In this document: piece after piece, positions 17,474 to 26,226 of the stretch
Position numbering within the stretch: position 1 is the stretch's first letter
How the letters are laid out: the number at the start of each line of letters is the position of its first letter
From: Aquamicrobium lusatiense
Lineage (GTDB): Bacteria > Pseudomonadota > Alphaproteobacteria > Rhizobiales > Rhizobiaceae
DNA length: 64,000 nucleotides
Assembly (NCBI RefSeq): GCF_014201615.1
Contig: NZ_JACHEU010000001.1
Location: forward strand, 2,003,631 to 2,067,630
Reading direction: 5' to 3'
Position numbers and translations under genes: made by a program
The notes under the pieces: model-generated
The model's input: the letters and a program-made list of their open reading frames with translations, nothing else
Databases searched by the model: none
What the model was told of the DNA's origin: nothing

Positions 17474-18034
17474 CTACAGAATGGCGAGAAACTGCTTCAG
17501 CCATGCCGGATGTGCCGGCCATGCCGGTGCGGTCACCAGATTGCCATCGGTTACCGCTTCTGTCACCGCAATATCGGCGAAGGTGCCGCCCGAGGCGGTG
17601 ACCTCATAGGCGCAGGCCGGATAGGCCGAGCAGGTGCGGCCCCTGAGCACGCCTGCCGCGGCCAGAAGCTGCGCGCCGTGACAGATCGCGGCCACCGGCT
17701 TGCCGGCATCGAAGAAGTGCCGGACCATGTCGAGCACCTCGTTGTTCATCCGCAGATATTCAGGCGCGCGACCTCCGGGAACGACCAGCGCGTCATACAC
17801 GGTGGCGTCGGTCTCGCTGAAAGTGGCGTTGAGTGCGAAATTATGACCGGGTTTTTCCGAATAGGTCTGGTCGCCCTCGAAATCATGGATCGCCGTTTTG
17901 ACCGTATCGCCTGCCTTCTTGCCGGGACACACGGCATCCACCTGATGTCCCGTCGCCAGCAAGGTCTGGAACGGGACCATGGTTTCATAATCCTCGGTGA
18001 AATCGCCGGTAATCATCAGAATTCTGGCCATCAT
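17474..18034 (-). CDS. DJ-1/PfpI family protein
   Basis: A 186-residue class-I glutamine amidotransferase-like protein of the DJ-1/PfpI/YhbO group. The nucleophile-elbow cysteine is in AICHGAQ near residue 117, and [12 protein letters not shown] supplies the usual upstream loop. Members are described as proteases, glyoxalases or deglycases; the activity here is unknown. Two adjacent ATG codons (18034 and 18031) can start it. Probably cotranscribed with the ribbon-helix-helix gene. Confidence 0.9.
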   Translation of the reverse strand: MMARILMITGDFTEDYETMVPFQTLLATGHQVDAVCPGKKAGDTVKTAIHDFEGDQTYSEKPGHNFALNATFSETDATVYDALVVPGGRAPEYLRMNNEVLDMVRHFFDAGKPVAAICHGAQLLAAAGVLRGRTCSAYPACAYEVTASGGTFADIAVTEAVTDGNLVTAPAWPAHPAWLKQFLAIL

Positions 18035-18190
18035 CTATCCTCCTCTGCCGATGGAGCAGGCAGGATAGGCGCGATACTGCGGAAGCGGGTATTACCCGCA
18101 TACTACGCCGGTGGCCGTCGCCGGGCCCGTTCGGCGGATCGAACCTGACGTCCGGGTGCAGGTGCTGCGCTTTTTTCATCTCCAATGACA

Positions 18191-18219
18191 AAACGGCCCG
18201 CCTGAAAGACGGGCCGTTT
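18191..18219 (-). terminator. intrinsic terminator after nrdJ
   Basis: AAACGGCCCG (18191-18200) and CGGGCCGTTT (18210-18219) form a perfect 10-bp stem with a 9-base loop; on the minus strand the stem runs into GTTTTGTCATT. It lies 31 bases beyond the nrdJ stop. Confidence 0.85.
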
Positions 18220-18249
18220 CCATCACTTTAGTCGATTGCCGCGCGGGCC

Positions 18250-21200
18250 TTAGCTGCAGCCGCTGGTTGCGCCGCAGGTGTCGCACTTCTCGCAGGTGCC
18301 GTTCCGCACCATGGTGAAGTTGTGGCACTCGGAGCATTCGTTGCCCGTATAGCCCTGCATCAGCGACTGCTGGCGGCGGGCGGCGGCGAGCTTCTTGGCA
18401 TCGGCTGCTTCCCGGGCGGCAGCATCGGTGAACAGGACTTCGGCCGTGGCCTCCGGAGCATCTTCGGTCGCTTCCTTCGCCTGCTCCTCAAAGTCGCGCT
18501 TGAAGGCGACGGCGCCGTCTGTGGCCAGTTCGCTCTTCAGGGCAGTCGCACCCGACGAGATCGGATGGACGTTGGAGGCGAATGCGGTCGGCGCGGTGCG
18601 CTGGGCCTTGTCGCCCGAGCCGCCGCCCATGCCCTTCGGCTCGCTGCTGACCAGCTTCACGGTCGAGGCGCCGCGCACCAGACCCTTGGAGAAGGGCAGG
18701 GCCTTGCCTTCGGTGATGCCCTTGCCGAGCGACGTGTTGGAGAAGTCGGTATCGACATGGGCAAGATCGTTGCGCGCCAGATAGGAGACCGCCAGCTCGC
18801 GGAACACATAGTCGATGATCGAGGTGGCGCTCTTGATGGCGTCGTTGCCCTGCACCATGCCGGCCGGTTCGAACTTCACGAAGGTGAAGGCCTCGACATA
18901 TTCCTCCAGCGGCACGCCATATTGCAGGCCGAGCGAAATGGCGATGGCGAAGTTGTTCATCATGGCGCGGAAGGCCGCGCCTTCCTTGTGCATGTCGATG
19001 AAGATCTCGCCGAGGCGGCCATCGTCGAACTCGCCGGTGCGCAGGTAGACCTTGTGGCCGCCGACGACTGCCTTCTGGGTGTAGCCCTTGCGGCGGTTCG
19101 GCAGCTTCTCTCGGTCGCGCACCACCTTTTCGACCACGCGCTCGATGATCTTTTCCGTCACTTCCACGGCGCGGGCAGCCGCCGGAGCGGCAACCAGAGC
19201 CTCGACCGCATCGTCCTCTTCCTCCTCGTCGGAGATCAGCGAAGCGTTGAGCGGCTGCGAGAGCTTGGAGCCGTCGCGGTAGAGCGCGTTGGCCTTCAGC
19301 GCCAGTTTCCACGACAGCATGTAGGCGTTCTTGGCATCCTCGACCGTCGCCTCGTTGGGCATGTTGATGGTCTTGGAAATGGCGCCCGAAATGAAGGGCT
19401 GCGCCGCGGCCATCATGCGGATGTGGCTCTCGACCGACAGGTAGCGCTTGCCGATCTTGCCGCACGGATTGGCGCAGTCGAACACGGCCAGATGCTCATC
19501 CTTCAGGAAGGGCGCGCCTTCCAGCGTCATCGCACCGCAGACATGGATGTTGGCGGCCTCGATCTCCTTCCTGGAGAAGCCAAGCGCCGGCAGGACCTCG
19601 AAGGAGAAGTCGTTGAGCTGCTCGTCGGTGAAGCCGAAAGTCTCCTTCAGCCAGTCAGCGCCCAGCGTCCACTGGTTGAACACGAACTTGATGTCGAAGG
19701 CCGATTTCAGCGCACCGTTCAGCGCCTCGATCTTCTCGTCCGTGAAGCCTTTTGCCCTGAGCGTTGAAGGATTTACGCCCGGAGCCTGATTCAGATTGCC
19801 ATGACCAACGGCGTACGCCTCGATCTCGGCGATCTGGCTCTCGGAGTAACCCAGCGTGCGCAGGGCTTCCGGCACGGCCCGGTTGATGATCTTGAAGTAG
19901 CCGCCGCCGGCCAGCTTCTTGAATTTCACCAGAGCGAAGTCCGGCTCGATGCCGGTGGTGTCGCAGTCCATGACGAGGCCGATGGTGCCGGTCGGCGCGA
20001 TCACCGTTGCCTGCGCGTTGCGATAGCCGTGCTTCTCGCCAAGTTCGATGGCTCGGTCCCATGCGGCGCGGGCATGTTCGACCAGTTCCTTCTGGCTGAC
20101 ATGTTCGGCATTGAGCGGCACCGGGTCGACAGCCAGCTTCTCATAGCCATTGCTCTCGCCATAGGCGGCGCGGCGATGATTGCGCATGACGCGCAGCATG
20201 TTTTCGGCGTTGCGCTGGTAATCCGGGAAAGCGCCCAGTTCGCCTGCCATCTCGGCGGAGGTGGCGTAGGAAACGCCGGTCATCAGTGCGGTCAGCGCAC
20301 CGCAGATGCCGCGGCCTTCATCGGAGTCGTAAGGAATGCCGGAGGTCATCAGCAGGCCGCCGATATTGGCGTAGCCGAGGCCGAGCGTGCGGTACTTGTA
20401 GGACAGTTCAGCGATTTCGCGCGACGGGAACTGCGCCATCATGACCGAGACTTCGAGCACGATGGTCCATAGCCGCACGGTGTGCTCGTAGGCGGCGATG
20501 TCGAAGGTGCCATCCTGGTTGCGGTAGGGCAGCAGGTTGACCGAGGCCAGGTTGCACGCCGTGTCGTCGAGGAACATGTATTCCGAGCACGGGTTGGAGG
20601 CGCGGATCGGGCCGGCGGCCGGGCAGGTGTGCCAGTCGTTCATGGTGGTATTGAAGTGCAGGCCGGGGTCGGCCGAGGCCCATGCCGCGTAGCCGATCTT
20701 CTCCCAAAGGTCGCGGGCCTTGAGGGTCTTCGTCACCTTGCCGTCCTTGCGGGCGGTCAGGTGCCAGTCGCTGTCGTTCTCGACCGCACGCAGGAAATCG
20801 TCCTTGAGCGAGACGGAATTGTTCGAGTTCTGGCCCGAAACGGTCAGGTAGGCTTCCGAATCCCAGTCGGTGTCGTAGGTGCTGAACTCGATTGCCGTGT
20901 AGCCCTGCCGTGCGAACTGGATGACGCGCTGGACATAGTTTTCCGGCACGGCGTTCTTCTTCGCAGCCTTGATCTCGCGCTTCAGCGCCGTGTTGATCGA
21001 GGGGTCGAAGCAGTCGTCGTCCTGACCTTCGCAGTTCACGCAGGCCTTCATGATCGCGTCGAGATGCTTGCGCACGATCTTGGAGCCGGTGACGAGGGCG
21101 GCAACCTTCTGCTCCTCCTTCACCTTCCAGTCGATGAAGGCCTCGATGTCGGGATGGTCGGCATCGACGATGACCATCTTGGCCGCGCGGCGCGTGGTGC

Positions 21201-22014
21201 CGCCGGACTTGATGGCGCCGGCGGCGCGGTCGCCGATCTTGAGGAAGCTCATCAGGCCCGACGACTTGCCGCCGCCGGAAAGCTTTTCGCCTTCGCCGCG
21301 CAGATGCGAGAAGTTGGAGCCGGTGCCGGAACCGTATTTGAACAGGCGCGCCTCGCGCACCCACAGATCCATGATGCCGCCTTCGTTGACGAGGTCGTCG
21401 CCCACGGACTGAATGAAGCAGGCGTGCGGCTGCGGATGCTCATAGGCAGATTTCGAGCGGGTCAGCTTGCCCGTGAAGGGGTCGACATAGAAGTGGCCCT
21501 GACCGGGACCGTCGATGCCGTAGGCCCAGTGCAGGCCGGTGTTGAACCACTGCGGAGAGTTCGGCGCCACGCGCTGCGTCGCCAGCATGTAGGACAGCTC
21601 GTCTTTGAACGCCTGCGCATCTTCCTCGCTGTCGAAATATTTGCCCTTCCAGCCCCAGTACGTCCAGGTGCCGGCCAGACGGTCGAAGACCTGACGCGCG
21701 TCGGTCTCGGAGCCATAGCGCTCGCCTTCGGGCAGTTCGGCGAGGGCGGCCTCGTCGGCCACCGAACGCCACAGGAAGGAAGGAACGTCGTTCTCCTCGA
21801 CTTTCTTCAGGCGCGCGGGAACGCCGGCCTTGCGGAAATATTTCTGGGCGAGGATGTCGGCGGCAACCTGACTGAACTGCGCCGGCACATCGATGTTGTC
21901 GAGCCTGAACACAACCGAGCCGTCGGGGTTCTTGATCTCCGACAAGGCCTTGCGGAACTCGATCTCCGCATAGGGAGACTGACCCGCTTTTGTGAAGTGC
22001 CGTTCGATGCGCAT
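18250..22014 (-). CDS. nrdJ: adenosylcobalamin-dependent (class II) ribonucleotide reductase
   Basis: Class II ribonucleotide reductase (1254 aa) makes deoxyribonucleotides with adenosylcobalamin as radical source, with or without oxygen. The first redox cysteine is in HACFIQS near residue 196, the active-site [10 protein letters not shown] is near 472, and the C-terminus ends in CxxC pairs ([19 protein letters not shown]) that may bind zinc and recycle the active-site disulfide. The length matches the long alphaproteobacterial form. AAGGAAGA precedes the ATG, and a palindromic NrdR-like box overlaps the putative -10 element (22032). It appears to be a single-gene transcript ending at 18191. 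Confidence 0.97.
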   Translation of the reverse strand: MRIERHFTKAGQSPYAEIEFRKALSEIKNPDGSVVFRLDNIDVPAQFSQVAADILAQKYFRKAGVPARLKKVEENDVPSFLWRSVADEAALAELPEGERYGSETDARQVFDRLAGTWTYWGWKGKYFDSEEDAQAFKDELSYMLATQRVAPNSPQWFNTGLHWAYGIDGPGQGHFYVDPFTGKLTRSKSAYEHPQPHACFIQSVGDDLVNEGGIMDLWVREARLFKYGSGTGSNFSHLRGEGEKLSGGGKSSGLMSFLKIGDRAAGAIKSGGTTRRAAKMVIVDADHPDIEAFIDWKVKEEQKVAALVTGSKIVRKHLDAIMKACVNCEGQDDDCFDPSINTALKREIKAAKKNAVPENYVQRVIQFARQGYTAIEFSTYDTDWDSEAYLTVSGQNSNNSVSLKDDFLRAVENDSDWHLTARKDGKVTKTLKARDLWEKIGYAAWASADPGLHFNTTMNDWHTCPAAGPIRASNPCSEYMFLDDTACNLASVNLLPYRNQDGTFDIAAYEHTVRLWTIVLEVSVMMAQFPSREIAELSYKYRTLGLGYANIGGLLMTSGIPYDSDEGRGICGALTALMTGVSYATSAEMAGELGAFPDYQRNAENMLRVMRNHRRAAYGESNGYEKLAVDPVPLNAEHVSQKELVEHARAAWDRAIELGEKHGYRNAQATVIAPTGTIGLVMDCDTTGIEPDFALVKFKKLAGGGYFKIINRAVPEALRTLGYSESQIAEIEAYAVGHGNLNQAPGVNPSTLRAKGFTDEKIEALNGALKSAFDIKFVFNQWTLGADWLKETFGFTDEQLNDFSFEVLPALGFSRKEIEAANIHVCGAMTLEGAPFLKDEHLAVFDCANPCGKIGKRYLSVESHIRMMAAAQPFISGAISKTINMPNEATVEDAKNAYMLSWKLALKANALYRDGSKLSQPLNASLISDEEEEDDAVEALVAAPAAARAVEVTEKIIERVVEKVVRDREKLPNRRKGYTQKAVVGGHKVYLRTGEFDDGRLGEIFIDMHKEGAAFRAMMNNFAIAISLGLQYGVPLEEYVEAFTFVKFEPAGMVQGNDAIKSATSIIDYVFRELAVSYLARNDLAHVDTDFSNTSLGKGITEGKALPFSKGLVRGASTVKLVSSEPKGMGGGSGDKAQRTAPTAFASNVHPISSGATALKSELATDGAVAFKRDFEEQAKEATEDAPEATAEVLFTDAAAREAADAKKLAAARRQQSLMQGYTGNECSECHNFTMVRNGTCEKCDTCGATSGCS

Positions 22015-22031
22015 CTGGTTTCTTCCTTCAT

Positions 22032-22064
22032 CTATATATAGCGCGTTTCAGGGCGGCCGCCCAA
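22032..22064 (-). promoter_or_regulatory. nrdJ promoter with NrdR-like box
   Basis: On the minus strand, TTGGGC (22064-22059) and CTATAT (22041-22036) are separated by 17 bases, giving a good -35/-10 pair of rhizobial type. The -10 lies within the palindrome CTATATATAG (22032-22041), which matches the core of the NrdR repressor box (CWATATATWG). A transcript from here would have a leader of fewer than 20 bases containing the ribosome-binding site. Only one box is seen, whereas NrdR sites usually come in pairs. Confidence 0.5.
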
Positions 22065-22242
22065 CCGGTTTTCCGCGGGACTGGCGCTGATCCGGACAGA
22101 CTGCGCCGTCGCGGATCTGCTCCGCTTTCCCTGACGCGATTTGAAACCGGATGCACCAGCAATTCCGGGACAGTCGAAGCCGTCCGCATGCCGTACCCAC
22201 AAAAACGCTGCAATTCCCTCACAAGGGAAGGTTTACATTATC

Positions 22243-22302
22243 TAGCTGGAATACTGATCGCAAACACTAAATATAGTATTAAACGATTAATTTTACCAGC
22301 TA
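22243..22302. repeat. nested inverted repeats in AT-rich core
   Basis: TAGCTGG (22243-22249) pairs with CCAGCTA (22296-22302), and just inside it AATACT (22250-22255) pairs with AGTATT (22275-22280). The outer pair has a long spacer; the inner hairpin has a 19-base loop. Base composition is far more AT-rich than the surroundings. Confidence 0.35.
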
Positions 22303-22732
22303 TTCCGCTTCTCTCCACGCATGGAAAAACGCTCCGCAAACGGCCTCTTCAGAAGGCGGAGTGCGACTGAAACGCGATTGAACGGGAAAAAGACCGGGCT
22401 CGAAACTTTCCGGCCGCGTCCGCAACATCGAACGCATGGCCAATAAAAGGCGACTCGCGGGGGAGCGTCAAGCGCTCGTTCGTCCAACTTTTATGACCCC
22501 CAACATCTTGTATGTGAAGGGTGTGGATATCGGGGAGAAGCGCGCAAGGCTGTTGCCTGTTGCAATGGCGATCGTGGCGAACCTCGTTTCGGCCTGAGCG
22601 CGGCTTTTCATCCGCTGGCGCGACCCGGTTCCATGGTGCGGGTAATGATATGATGAAGGCAGGGCAAGGCCGGATGACGGCGCGGTTCGCATGCGGAATT
22701 CCTGCGCTGAAGGCAGATTAAGGAAAATTGGG

Positions 22733-22760
22733 TTCACCACCTGCCCGATCTGCTCTATAT
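22733..22760 (+). promoter_or_regulatory. putative cysE promoter
   Basis: TTCACC (22733-22738) and CTATAT (22755-22760) are spaced by 16 bases; CTATAT is the usual -10 in rhizobia. Transcription would begin near 22768 and give a leader of about 120 bases before the cysE ATG. Confidence 0.4.
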
Positions 22761-22798
22761 CTGTCGTGGAGTTGGTTGGGGCCATGTCCTGACCCTTT

Positions 22799-22894
22799 AT
22801 GTCGTGCCGCGAGGCGCGCGCCGGTTTGCTTCATTCGAGCACCGGTATTCATGCGCCGGCGCCGATACCCGAAGGCGGGGAGTTAATGTCATGA
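22799..22894 (+). CDS. possible 31-codon leader peptide overlapping cysE
   Basis: A short frame from the ATG at 22799 (MSCREARAGLLHSSTG at the N-terminus) ends at a TGA that overlaps the cysE ATG as ATGA. It has one Cys codon at position 3 and three Ser codons. No clear ribosome-binding site precedes it, which weakens the case. If translated, ribosomes ending here could reinitiate at cysE, allowing translational coupling or amino-acid-dependent control. This is inference from arrangement only. Confidence 0.25.
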   Translation: MSCREARAGLLHSSTGIHAPAPIPEGGELMS

Positions 22895-23736
22895 ACAGTC
22901 TGTTGCGTCACAACGCGCTGCAACCGGTCGATCCCATCTGGCGCTCCATCCGCGATGAGGCGATGGCGGCGGTCAACCGCGATCCGCTTCTGGCGGCGTT
23001 TCTCTATTCCACCATCCTCAATCAGGAGAGCCTTGAGGATGCCGTCATCCACAGGCTGGCCGAGCGGCTCGCGCATCAGGATATCGGGGCGGACCTGATC
23101 CGCCAGACCTTCGATGCCATGCGCGAAGACGACCGGGAATGGTCGACGGTGGTGCGGGTCGACATTCAGGCCTATTTCGATCGTGATCCGGCCTGCGAGC
23201 GCTTTCTGGAGCCTGTGCTCTACTTCAAGGGCTTTCATGCGATCCAGACGCACCGCCTGGCGCATTGGCTGTGGAAGCAGGGCCGCAAGGATTTTGCGCT
23301 CTATCTGCAGAGCCGTTCGTCGTCGGTATTCCAGACCGATATCAATCCGGCCGCCCGCATCGGCAAGGGCGTCTTCCTCGATCACGCGACCGGCCTCGTG
23401 GTCGGCCAGACCGCCGTCATCGAGGACGATGTCTCGATCCTGCACAATGTGACTTTGGGCGGCACCGGCAAGGCGAGCGGCGACCGGCATCCGAAGATCC
23501 GGCGCGGTGTTCTGATCGGGGCAGGGGCCAAGATCCTCGGTAATATCGAGATCGGACATTGCTCCAAGGTGGCTGCCGGCTCGGTCGTGCTGGCTACCGT
23601 TCCCCACAACAGAACGGTTGCCGGCGTGCCGGCGCGCATTGTCGGCGAAACGAGCTGCGACGATCAGCCTTCCCGCGAGATGGATCAGCTCCTGCCTTCA
23701 CAGGCGATGGATCATGTCGTCAGTTTCGACATCTGA
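22891..23736 (+). CDS. cysE: serine O-acetyltransferase
   Basis: Serine acetyltransferase (281 aa) makes O-acetylserine, the first committed step of cysteine synthesis. An N-terminal helical SATase domain (DPIWRSIRDEAMAAV) is followed by a left-handed beta-helix of hexapeptide repeats from about residue 155, containing DHATGLVVGQTAVIEDD and NVTLGGTGK with the catalytic His. The C-terminal tail (HVVSFDI) ends in Ile, as needed to dock into cysteine synthase. The ATG at 22891 has GGGGAG eight bases upstream. No cysK is adjacent. Confidence 0.95.
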   Translation: MNSLLRHNALQPVDPIWRSIRDEAMAAVNRDPLLAAFLYSTILNQESLEDAVIHRLAERLAHQDIGADLIRQTFDAMREDDREWSTVVRVDIQAYFDRDPACERFLEPVLYFKGFHAIQTHRLAHWLWKQGRKDFALYLQSRSSSVFQTDINPAARIGKGVFLDHATGLVVGQTAVIEDDVSILHNVTLGGTGKASGDRHPKIRRGVLIGAGAKILGNIEIGHCSKVAAGSVVLATVPHNRTVAGVPARIVGETSCDDQPSREMDQLLPSQAMDHVVSFDI

Positions 23737-23844
23737 GAATGAACTGAACATGACGGGGTTGTGTCGTCACCGCCTCGTCTTTACAGCGCCCTGACCGCGT
23801 GCAAGAAGCGCCTCTCACATCCAGTCCCTTAGCGGAGAATTTTT

Positions 23845-24048
23845 TTGAAACCCGACGAAATCCGAAAGCTCGACGCCTATTTCAAGCGCGTCTTCCAGAA
23901 TCCGCGCCTTGAAGTGAAGGCTCGTCCGCGCAAGGACGATTCAGCCGAAGTTTATGTCGGCGACGAATTCCTCGGCATCGTGTTCAAGGACGAGGATGAC
24001 GGCGACTACAATTTCTCGATGGCCATTCTCGACATCGATCTGGGCTGA
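23845..24048 (+). CDS. DUF3126 family protein
   Basis: A 67-residue acidic protein matching DUF3126, a small alphaproteobacterial family of unknown function. Landmarks are IRKLDAYFKRVFQNP and GDEFLGIVFKDEDDGDYNF. The start is a TTG at 23845 with GGAGA seven bases upstream and the family N-terminus follows immediately; no ATG is available. It lies 108 bases after cysE and converges with the gene at 24079. Confidence 0.85.
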   Translation: MKPDEIRKLDAYFKRVFQNPRLEVKARPRKDDSAEVYVGDEFLGIVFKDEDDGDYNFSMAILDIDLG

Positions 24049-24060
24049 TTTTTTCAGCCC
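24042..24060 (+). terminator. hairpin overlapping the DUF3126 stop codon
   Basis: GGGCTGA (24042-24048) and TCAGCCC (24054-24060) form a perfect 7-bp stem around a loop of five T. The left arm contains the DUF3126 stop codon. It lies between convergent genes, so it may act on both strands. Confidence 0.55.
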
Positions 24061-24078
24061 TTCGTGTTCGCTTCACCT

Positions 24079-24816
24079 TCATTGTTGCGGTGAAGCCGGG
24101 GCACCAAGCATGGATGCGGCGAGGTTTTCAACCGCCGTGTCCAGTGCCTGCCACTCTTCCAGAAATCGTTTCGGAAAGCGGTAGGTGAGCGTGAGACGCT
24201 CGCCGACCAGAATGTCGCGCTCACACGGGGCGAGCGACTTTTCTGCCGCTTCACCGGTCAGGCAGCGCGCCACGAATGGCTCCCGCCCCTGCCTGTCCGC
24301 CACGGCGAGCTTTTCTCCCATATATCCTGAGTTTTCGGAAAACTCGTAGAAGGTGATGCCCGCGGGACCGTTGCGGCCTGGTCTGGCAATCAGCGCGCTG
24401 TAGATCGGCGCAAAGCGGCCGCTCATGTCGCGGGACATCATCTGCTCCGAAAAACCGAGAAAGATGATCGAATCGGCCGCGGTCGCGTGATTGAATTCGT
24501 CGTGCGACGCCTGCGTATATCCTGCCATCGAAGGATAATGCACATAAAGGTCGAGCCGTTCCGCATTGCCGCTGCGCCTTGCCTGCTCGAAGCGGATCAT
24601 GTTGGCCGGCACAGCCAGAAGATTGTTCCCGATGACCACGGCGTGGATCGTTGTGTCGTCGGTATGGCCGCCCATCGCCATCCGTTCGCCGAACCATTTT
24701 CCGGCGAACGTGATCGCCACCGACAAAATCGCCACAGCGACGAGGCCGTAAAACAGCCGCGACGTCAGCGAGGAACCGACGACCTTGAATTCGTTCGGGG
24801 CGACGGCGTCTTTCAT
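24079..24816 (-). CDS. hypothetical single-pass membrane protein
   Basis: A 245-residue protein with one N-terminal membrane segment near residues 22-40 (LFYGLVAVAILSVAITFAG) and a long, probably periplasmic, domain. The domain holds two cysteines (ARCLTGEA and LAPCERDIL) that could form a disulfide. No family is recognised, although the composition and a terminal Pro/Gln tail are normal. It diverges from the carbonic anhydrase gene at 24945. Function unknown. Confidence 0.75.
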   Translation of the reverse strand: MKDAVAPNEFKVVGSSLTSRLFYGLVAVAILSVAITFAGKWFGERMAMGGHTDDTTIHAVVIGNNLLAVPANMIRFEQARRSGNAERLDLYVHYPSMAGYTQASHDEFNHATAADSIIFLGFSEQMMSRDMSGRFAPIYSALIARPGRNGPAGITFYEFSENSGYMGEKLAVADRQGREPFVARCLTGEAAEKSLAPCERDILVGERLTLTYRFPKRFLEEWQALDTAVENLAASMLGAPASPQQ

Positions 24817-24944
24817 CTTGCTCCGTGAAATTGTTGCAGTGGCCGCGAGAAACAGCGGCGTATCAGGTGAGACTGTGGAGATTTATGGTAAAGGGAGGGT
24901 AAAGAAACGGCTGCGGCAACCGTGCCGGTCTGACAGGAGAAGAT

Positions 24945-25478
24945 ATGCCCACCTACGCAATCGATGCAGCAGAGCCCAGCTTCGAGGACAGGGACACCAA
25001 CTGGCTTGCCCCGGACGTGACGCTCATCGGCAATGTCCATGTCGGTCGTAATGTCGGCATCTGGTTCGGTACCGTCATCCGTGGCGACAATGAAGCGATC
25101 GTGATTGGCGAGGATACGAATGTGCAGGAACACACGATCATGCACACGGACCCCGGCTTCCCCCTCACCATCGGCAAGGGCTGCACGGTCGGCCACCGCG
25201 CGCTGCTGCATGGCTGCACCATTGGCGACAACAGCCTGATCGGCATGGGCGCGATTGTCCTCAACGGCGCGAAGATCGGCAGGAACTCGCTTGTCGGTGC
25301 CGGCGCGCTGGTTACGGAGGGCAAGGAATTTCCCGACAATTCACTGATCGTCGGTTCTCCGGCCAAGGTGGTGCGAACGCTGGATGAGGCAGCCATCGAG
25401 CGGTTGCGGCAATCTGCCGGGCATTACGTGGCGAATGGCCGCCGTTTCAATAAAGGTTTCAGAAAACTCGAAGACTGA
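24945..25478 (+). CDS. gamma-carbonic anhydrase family protein
   Basis: A 177-residue left-handed beta-helix protein of the gamma-carbonic anhydrase/YrdA/PaaY group, acting as a trimer with a zinc between subunits. The three metal histidines fall in HTIMHTD and VGHRALLHGC. Hexapeptide repeats fill the middle and a C-terminal helix (IERLRQSAGHYVANGRRF) packs on the outside. AGGAGA lies five bases before the ATG. True carbonic anhydrase activity is not certain, as many members are inactive or act on other substrates. Confidence 0.92.
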   Translation: MPTYAIDAAEPSFEDRDTNWLAPDVTLIGNVHVGRNVGIWFGTVIRGDNEAIVIGEDTNVQEHTIMHTDPGFPLTIGKGCTVGHRALLHGCTIGDNSLIGMGAIVLNGAKIGRNSLVGAGALVTEGKEFPDNSLIVGSPAKVVRTLDEAAIERLRQSAGHYVANGRRFNKGFRKLED

Positions 25479-25512
25479 CCCTGACGACAACCGTCTGCGG
25501 CCTGAGAAAACG

Positions 25513-25587
25513 GAGCCGGCTCCGGTTAAAAGCCGGCTCCTGAAATCCGGTCGTCGGGGGGGGGCGGGGGGACTCGACCGGATTTTT
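25513..25587 (+). terminator. tandem hairpins; terminator with G-run loop
   Basis: GAGCCGGCT (25513-25521) pairs with AGCCGGCTC (25531-25539). Immediately after it, a second perfect 9-bp stem (25545-25553 with 25575-25583) runs into TTTTT (25583-25587), a canonical terminator. Its 21-base loop holds nine G, one C, then six G (25556-25571). It ends the carbonic anhydrase transcript and lies between convergent genes. Confidence 0.75.
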
Positions 25588-25620
25588 GGCGGAAAGCCAG
25601 CCATTCAGCTTTGGCTGAGG

Positions 25621-26226
25621 TCAGCGGACGGAGGCCACCGCGTCGGCGCGGCCATCGGTGATTGAAACCCACACACCCGAATTCTGCGCGGACTGGCGCT
25701 TGAGGTAGGTGTACTGGGTTTGCGACCACGCCAGAACCCGGCTTTCGAGATTGTCGAGGATGAAGTCGCCCATGCTGGTGTGGACGGTCAGAACCGCGTG
25801 GCCTTCGCCATTGGGCTGGCGCACGACGGTGATGAGCAGGTTGCCGGCCGGCACACCGGCCTGCATGAGGCGGCGGCGCTTTTCCAGCACATAGTCCTCG
25901 CAGTCACCCATGCCGTTGACCGGGTAGGACCAGACTTCCTCTCGACCCCAGATTTCCATGTCGGTCATGGGGATGACGCTGGTGTTCACGTCGTTGTTGA
26001 CGGAAATGATCGTTGCCCACAGCTTGCGGGTGAGTTCGACCGGAGCTTTCTTCGCAGTCTTCTGGCGGCATTCCTGCGGCAGACCCTGACAGAACTCATA
26101 GTGTCCGACCGGCTGTGTGGTGCGGCCGCCCGTAGGCATGAAGCTGTTGCCGGCATGGGCGCTGCCCAGCGTGGCGATCAGCATCGTCATGGCCGTTATA
26201 AGCGAAGCGCCCCAGTTGAAAGTCAT
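25621..26226 (-). CDS. transglutaminase-like cysteine peptidase (C93)
   Basis: A 201-residue exported protein of the bacterial transglutaminase-like cysteine proteinase family (Peptidase_C93, DUF920). The signal peptide covers about residues 1-25, ending GSAHA. The catalytic Cys lies in GMGDCEDYVLEKRR near residue 108, the His in EGHAVLTVHTSMGDFILDN, with an Asp in the last element. In several species such proteases process surface adhesins, acting next to c-di-GMP systems. A PilZ gene lies upstream on the same strand. Confidence 0.9.
   Translation of the reverse strand: MTFNWGASLITAMTMLIATLGSAHAGNSFMPTGGRTTQPVGHYEFCQGLPQECRQKTAKKAPVELTRKLWATIISVNNDVNTSVIPMTDMEIWGREEVWSYPVNGMGDCEDYVLEKRRRLMQAGVPAGNLLITVVRQPNGEGHAVLTVHTSMGDFILDNLESRVLAWSQTQYTYLKRQSAQNSGVWVSITDGRADAVASVR

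Larger units (their letters stand above)
22015..22798. other. gene-poor stretch between nrdJ and cysE
   Basis: Apart from the nrdJ promoter and the cysE promoter, this 784-base stretch has no convincing gene. It holds short open frames without ribosome-binding sites or recognisable products, an AT-rich core near 22230-22310 and small inverted repeats: TTCCCT/AGGGAA at 22213-22228, and nested repeats at 22243-22302. A small RNA is possible but no terminator with a T run was found. Confidence 0.5.

Noticed and set aside
20482..22041. Long open frame (519 aa) on the + strand antisense to nrdJ
   Set aside because: It is an artefact of high GC content: nrdJ on the other strand is complete and family-conserved, and this product has no recognisable domain.
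22015..22300. Cobalamin riboswitch upstream of nrdJ
   Set aside because: Looked for because nrdJ needs adenosylcobalamin; the conserved B12-box sequence is absent on the minus strand.
22468..22785. 105-aa open frame on the - strand in the nrdJ-cysE gap
   Set aside because: No ribosome-binding site, no family, and biased composition; it also overlaps the likely cysE promoter.
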